From: an uncultured Granulosicoccaceae bacterium
GTDB lineage: Bacteria > Pseudomonadota > Gammaproteobacteria > Granulosicoccales > Granulosicoccaceae
NCBI GenBank assembly: GCA_937957915.1
Contig: CALGNZ010000106.1
Location: 1 to 50,249 of the forward strand
Reading direction: 5' to 3'
DNA: 50,249 nucleotides
Shown here: positions 47,429 through 50,249 of the stretch, in pieces
Layout of the letters: every line of letters starts with the position of its first letter
Position numbering within the stretch: position 1 is the stretch's first letter
Position numbers and translations under genes: made by a program
The notes under the pieces: model-generated
The model's database searches: none
The model's input: only the letters and a program-made list of their open reading frames with translations
Told to the model about the DNA's origin: nothing

Positions 47429-47710
47429 AAGAGATATTGGCCAAGAAATCCTAGACGGCCTCAAAGAAATAAAAGCACACAAAGCTGGCAATGGAAAAAA
47501 CTTGTGACGCGAAAGTTAAAAGACCCCTCACCCGCCAACGTGATACGGGAAAAGCTAGATCTTTCACAAGATGCTTTTGCGAGCCTTATGGGTGTAAGCA
47601 TACGCACTGTACAAGACTGGGAACAAGGCAGACGACAGCCGCAAGGCCCTGCAAAATCTTTGTTACGTGTAGCTGAACAACACCCTGAAGTGTTTACTGA
47701 TCTACGGTAA
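47421..47710 (+). pseudogene. NadS/HigA-like antitoxin with a single-base frameshift
   Basis: The frame from ATG 47421 (MTKRDIGQEILDGLKEIKAH) stops after 27 codons. The second half is found in the next frame: VTRKLKDPSPANVIREKL, then a helix-turn-helix (LSQDAFASLMGVSIRTVQDW) ending EVFTDLR at 47710. The two are joined by adding one A to the A6 run at 47495-47500, giving a typical 96-residue XRE-family antitoxin. So one base was lost from an A7 tract, or slippage restores the frame at low level. The 68-codon second half could also be translated from GTG 47504. Confidence 0.8.
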
Positions 47711-47739
47711 CTTTTCTGCCCTCACGCCCAGCTCAATCG

Positions 47740-47812
47740 CAATTTATGCAATGGCCAAATTGCCATACAATGCGAGCTCGCGAGCATGGCAATTTGGACA
47801 GCGCGTAAATTG
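47740..47812. repeat. Large nested inverted repeat
   Basis: The inner arms CCAAATTGCCAT (47755-47766) and ATGGCAATTTGG (47786-47797) are perfect. Their loop contains the palindrome GCGAGCTCGC. The outer arms CAATTTATGC (47740-47749) and GCGTAAATTG (47803-47812) match at 9 of 10 positions. The position just beyond the 3' end of the intron-like RNA suggests it is the target or a terminator-like element of the antitoxin gene. Confidence 0.8.
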
Positions 47813-47819
47813 TCGATTT

Positions 47820-48750
47820 TCCGGGTAAAGGCACCGGTTGCCCGGCGCCCTCCCCACAGACCCGGACGTGAAGATTTCCCTCATCCGGTTCCTCGGTTGC
47901 CTGTCATTTCCGACGACAAACCAGTCAGGCGACACACCGACTGGCGCATAGCTGTTGCTACCCTGATGACTATACTGATGTCACCGACGCATTTCACTGC
48001 AGATTCGGTTAGTTGGTGTGCGATCTCAAAGTATCTTCCAACGTTCTTCTACAGTTCTCGTTATACCCTGTTTCACCTTCAATACAGTGGGTCGCTAGAG
48101 TTGTCACTTCCCCACCTTACCGGCATGCGATAACAATCTAACCACACACACCTTCGGTACTACGTTCCACTAAGACGGCCGAACGCTCTTCTCGTGATTG
48201 TTCGATTCTCGCTCCGCACGCGATACCCTGCTTTGCTCTGTGTTTTGTGTCTCCGTTTTTTCTACAGACTCAATACCGGCGGAGCCGCCAACATTGCCGG
48301 GAGTTGTTTGGCCAGGGTCTCTCCTGTCAAACCCTTCTCTTACAGGGAAGCTTTCGGCTCTCCCGAGTTCCCGGACCACCCCTTTGAACAGATGACCAGG
48401 TCTCAGAACCCGGTGGTGACCCCAACACTCGCCATACTTACTTCGCATTGACGACTGTTGCCTTCCAGATTATGCACTCTGTCGGCTTTCCACCAATCAC
48501 CTTCACAATCAGCTTTATCCAATGACCACGACTATACATATTTCGGGGCTCTCTACTGACCCTCCGCTCTTGATCCACCTGGCTTCGGACTCCCGTTACC
48601 GGGTTTACCCTCAGGCTTCTCTACTGCCATGCTGGCTAGGCTTTTGGCAGATGGGACTTGCAATAAACATCGATGCTCACCCACCGGGTAACCATAACCA
48701 ATTTCATCTCAGCACTTGAGAATCCCAAGGTTCCGGATTTAGCTCGGCAC
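47820..48750 (-). ncRNA. Probable group II intron without reverse-transcriptase gene
   Basis: On the minus strand the 33-base segment 47859-47891 folds as a domain V-like hairpin: GAACCGGA paired with TCCGGGTC, a GAAA-containing apical loop and a two-base CG bulge. It is followed by a GCAA-capped stem (GGCGCCGG/CCGGTGCC) resembling domain VI. Upstream, about 48160-48740 has the dense G-rich stems and phrases typical of bacterial group II domains I-III (for example CCAAACAACTCCCGGCAATG). Domain IV, which normally holds an RT/maturase gene of 1.2 kb or more, is only a few hundred bases and has no RT motif. A 5' end near GTGCC (48750) is a guess. One A-G mismatch in the lower stem suggests some decay. 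It could be trans-mobilised or dead. Confidence 0.6.
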
Positions 48751-48915
48751 GAACACCGACTTGTTATGCTGCTCGTCATATTTAGTACCATAGAATTCGC
48801 TTCACTTCAAAACTCTAAGTAAATATGAACCAATTCACATATGACACACCATTACTAAAAATAGCCAATTAACTGCCGTACACAAGTTGTATTAAATTAT
48901 TAGTCGAAGTTTTAG

Positions 48916-49146
48916 ATGTCTAAGCATAGAATTGACTGGAAGTTCGTGTGGCACAAGATAGTTTGCTACGGTAGCTTTTCTGTCATTATGTTGTTCACAC
49001 TAAATTGCTACTTAAGCGGGAAAATTCCTAGTCGCTACAGCTCAGACGCATATCGAGACCAAGAACCAATTGCTTTTTGGTCCTGGCTATTGCTTCTTGT
49101 AACTGTAGGAATCATGGCTTTACTTAAAGCTAATGATGACCAATAG
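48916..49146 (+). CDS. Small two-helix membrane protein
   Basis: A 76-residue protein with two predicted transmembrane segments (about 12-30, KIVCYGSFSVIMLFTLNCYL; and about 53-70, FWSWLLLLVTVGIMALL) and a charged linker containing RYSSDAYRDQE. No clear Shine-Dalgarno is visible, but the sequence has a coding character and is AT-richer than its neighbours. The segment is bordered by GTTATGC (48770-48780 region) and GCATAAC (49195 region), as a small mobile cassette might be. Function unknown. Confidence 0.5.
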   Translation: MSKHRIDWKFVWHKIVCYGSFSVIMLFTLNCYLSGKIPSRYSSDAYRDQEPIAFWSWLLLLVTVGIMALLKANDDQ

Positions 49147-49319
49147 ACTACCTTATATTACCAAATCTTAGATCATAACTTCGCTTTGGTTTTGCATAAC
49201 GTCGCAATTTGCCGCATTGCATGTGGCAGCCATTTGTGTGTGACAATGATGAACTGGGACACCCATTGTTTCGCCAGCGTGTATTCGCCTATTTCATCTT
49301 ATAACTCTCAGCAAGGCAG
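49147..49319. other. Short spacer with transposase end sequence
   Basis: Contains GCATAACGTCGCAATTTGCCGC (about 49195) and, from 49252, AACTGGGACACCCATTG with about 65 bases that match 44010-44074. This is the outer end of the transposase remnant. Confidence 0.6.
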
Positions 49320-49880
49320 TTACCCGAGCAGCGCCTTGCACATGGACAGGCTATGGCTCTTTTTCCAGCCCAGTTGCCTGCACGCCTTACGCACTCGGTA
49401 CACAGTGCCCACCAATGATTTAAAGCTACTTTGGTAATGTTGAGTCAGATACAACCAATGCTCTGTTTCAATGCCCAGTCGAACTAATATCGCGGGCTGG
49501 TCGTCTTCTATTCGCCCACCTTTGTCTTCCCGGATCTGTCGACCTGTCCAATCTACCAGCTCAAGGTAGTCTTCCACTCTATACGCCAAACCCGCTGGCA
49601 TGGGCTGTCGTGGATTTCCGACGAAACGCTCCAGTTGTTTCGGCTGGTGAGCTATGACATCTGGTGTTCGTCCGGTAGACTGCAACGCCTCTATTCTGCG
49701 TTTTATCGATGTATGACTTGAGTGTTCCGGCTTCTTTGCCATCCCTGCGCGAATCGGATTAAGATCGACATACGCCATACACGCAAGCAGAGCTTTTTCA
49801 TCCAGCAGCGCCTGGCTTTTGAATCTGCCTTCCCAGAACTTTCCTGTGCAACCATCCTCTGCATTGGCTTTGCGAAGTTT
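49320..49880 (-). pseudogene. 5'-truncated Y1 transposase
   Basis: The minus strand from about 49880 to 49320 encodes the C-terminal two-thirds of a transposase like the intact one at 24380: RKANAEDGCTGKFWEGRFKSQ, then CMAYVDLNPIRAGM, LVDWTGRQIREDKGG and the end SMCKALLG. The HUH domain upstream is missing and is replaced by unrelated sequence with a 15-base tandem duplication (ATAGGAGGCTTCTAC) at 49906-49935. Confidence 0.85.
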
Positions 49881-50249
49881 CTGACAGTATGGCGATCTTC
49901 ACCACATAGGAGGCTTCTACATAGGAGGCTTCTATAAACGGCTCTTACACAGATGTGATATTAATAGGTGGACTCCAGCGCGATCAACGTCTTTCGGGCT
50001 CGGATCATTGCGTTACTGCTTACTGCTTACTGCTTACTGCTTACTGCTTACTGCTTACTGCTAATACTTATTCTAAATCCTACCACAGCTATTTGCTGCT
50101 GGACAACTAACACTGGGTCTCCTTGTTTTTGTCTCCTTGTTTTTGTTACCACAGATATTTACTGATCCACTACATAAATAGATGTCCTCGTTTTTGCTTT
50201 TTTATGTGTGCCATAGTCCATCTAGGTAATTGCATTTCTATTTGCTTTC
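49881..50249. other. Repeat-rich non-coding end of the window
   Basis: No gene. Holds the ATAGGAGGCTTCTAC doublet (49906-49935), the TTACTGC heptamer array (50013-50061), and a short duplication of CTCCTTGTTTTTGT around 50110-50145. Low-complexity, T-rich sequence follows to the right edge. Confidence 0.6.
50013..50061 (+). repeat. TTACTGC heptamer microsatellite, 7 perfect copies
   Basis: Seven uninterrupted copies of TTACTGC, 49 bases, with no deviation, in non-coding DNA. Perfect identity suggests recent slippage-driven expansion, so copy number may vary between strains. Confidence 0.97.

Noticed and set aside
47744..47935. Minus-strand 63-codon frame with NRMREIFTSGSVG
   Set aside because: This is the translated domain V hairpin of the intron; such phrases recur as false proteins next to group II introns.
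48190..48215. tRNA-like TTCGATTC sequence
   Set aside because: No cloverleaf could be drawn around it; it falls within the intron-like RNA.
48170..48448. Minus-strand 92-codon frame
   Set aside because: Lies inside the structured intron-like RNA; its wording matches the usual chance frames in group II domains, not a protein family.

Overview
The window looks like chromosome from a marine or environmental gammaproteobacterium. The evidence is the LigM-type O-demethylase, the TAXI binding protein, a 3,988-residue DUF4347 surface protein, tyrosine (Y1) transposases of the REP-associated kind, and moderate GC content. The genus cannot be fixed from the sequence alone.

Positions 1-9056 hold five tightly packed plus-strand genes with gaps of 0-3 bases. 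They encode a DrmA-like helicase (open at the left edge), a DrmB-like DUF1998 protein, an SF1 UvrD-type ATPase, an unrecognised 541-residue protein, and a NERD-nuclease/SF1-helicase fusion. The first two are the DISARM core pair, but the phospholipase-D gene drmC expected after drmB is replaced by a three-gene module. I take this to be an undescribed or poorly described DISARM-like anti-phage system, and it is the main find. Convergent to it (9260-13027, minus) is a large protein with an alpha/beta-hydrolase domain and a CHAT caspase-like protease, a plausible second defence gene.

Positions 13028-18176 carry a GNAT acetyltransferase, a lipoprotein with an 11-unit PSEPxV linker and a SASA-type esterase domain whose nucleophile is replaced by alanine, and an alpha/beta hydrolase. 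Positions 18177-24192 form a metabolic unit. A LysR regulator is divergent from a metallo-hydrolase, a LigM/DesA-like aromatic O-demethylase, a TAXI solute-binding protein, a PAPS sulfotransferase and an NADPH-FMN reductase. I infer processing of methoxylated or sulfated aromatics.

Positions 24193-31972 carry an intact Y1 transposase with short flanking repeats, a secreted protein with a c-type heme motif, a MAPEG protein, and a SAM-cyclase-ATPase-hydrolase fusion. The giant surface protein fills 31973-43939.

Positions 43940-50249 are a gene graveyard. They hold transposase remnants, a Sel1-repeat pseudogene with two in-frame TAA codons and a frameshift, a type II toxin-antitoxin pair with both genes broken, a probable group II intron lacking its reverse transcriptase, a large inverted repeat and a heptamer microsatellite. 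One lipoprotein and one or two small genes may still be functional there.
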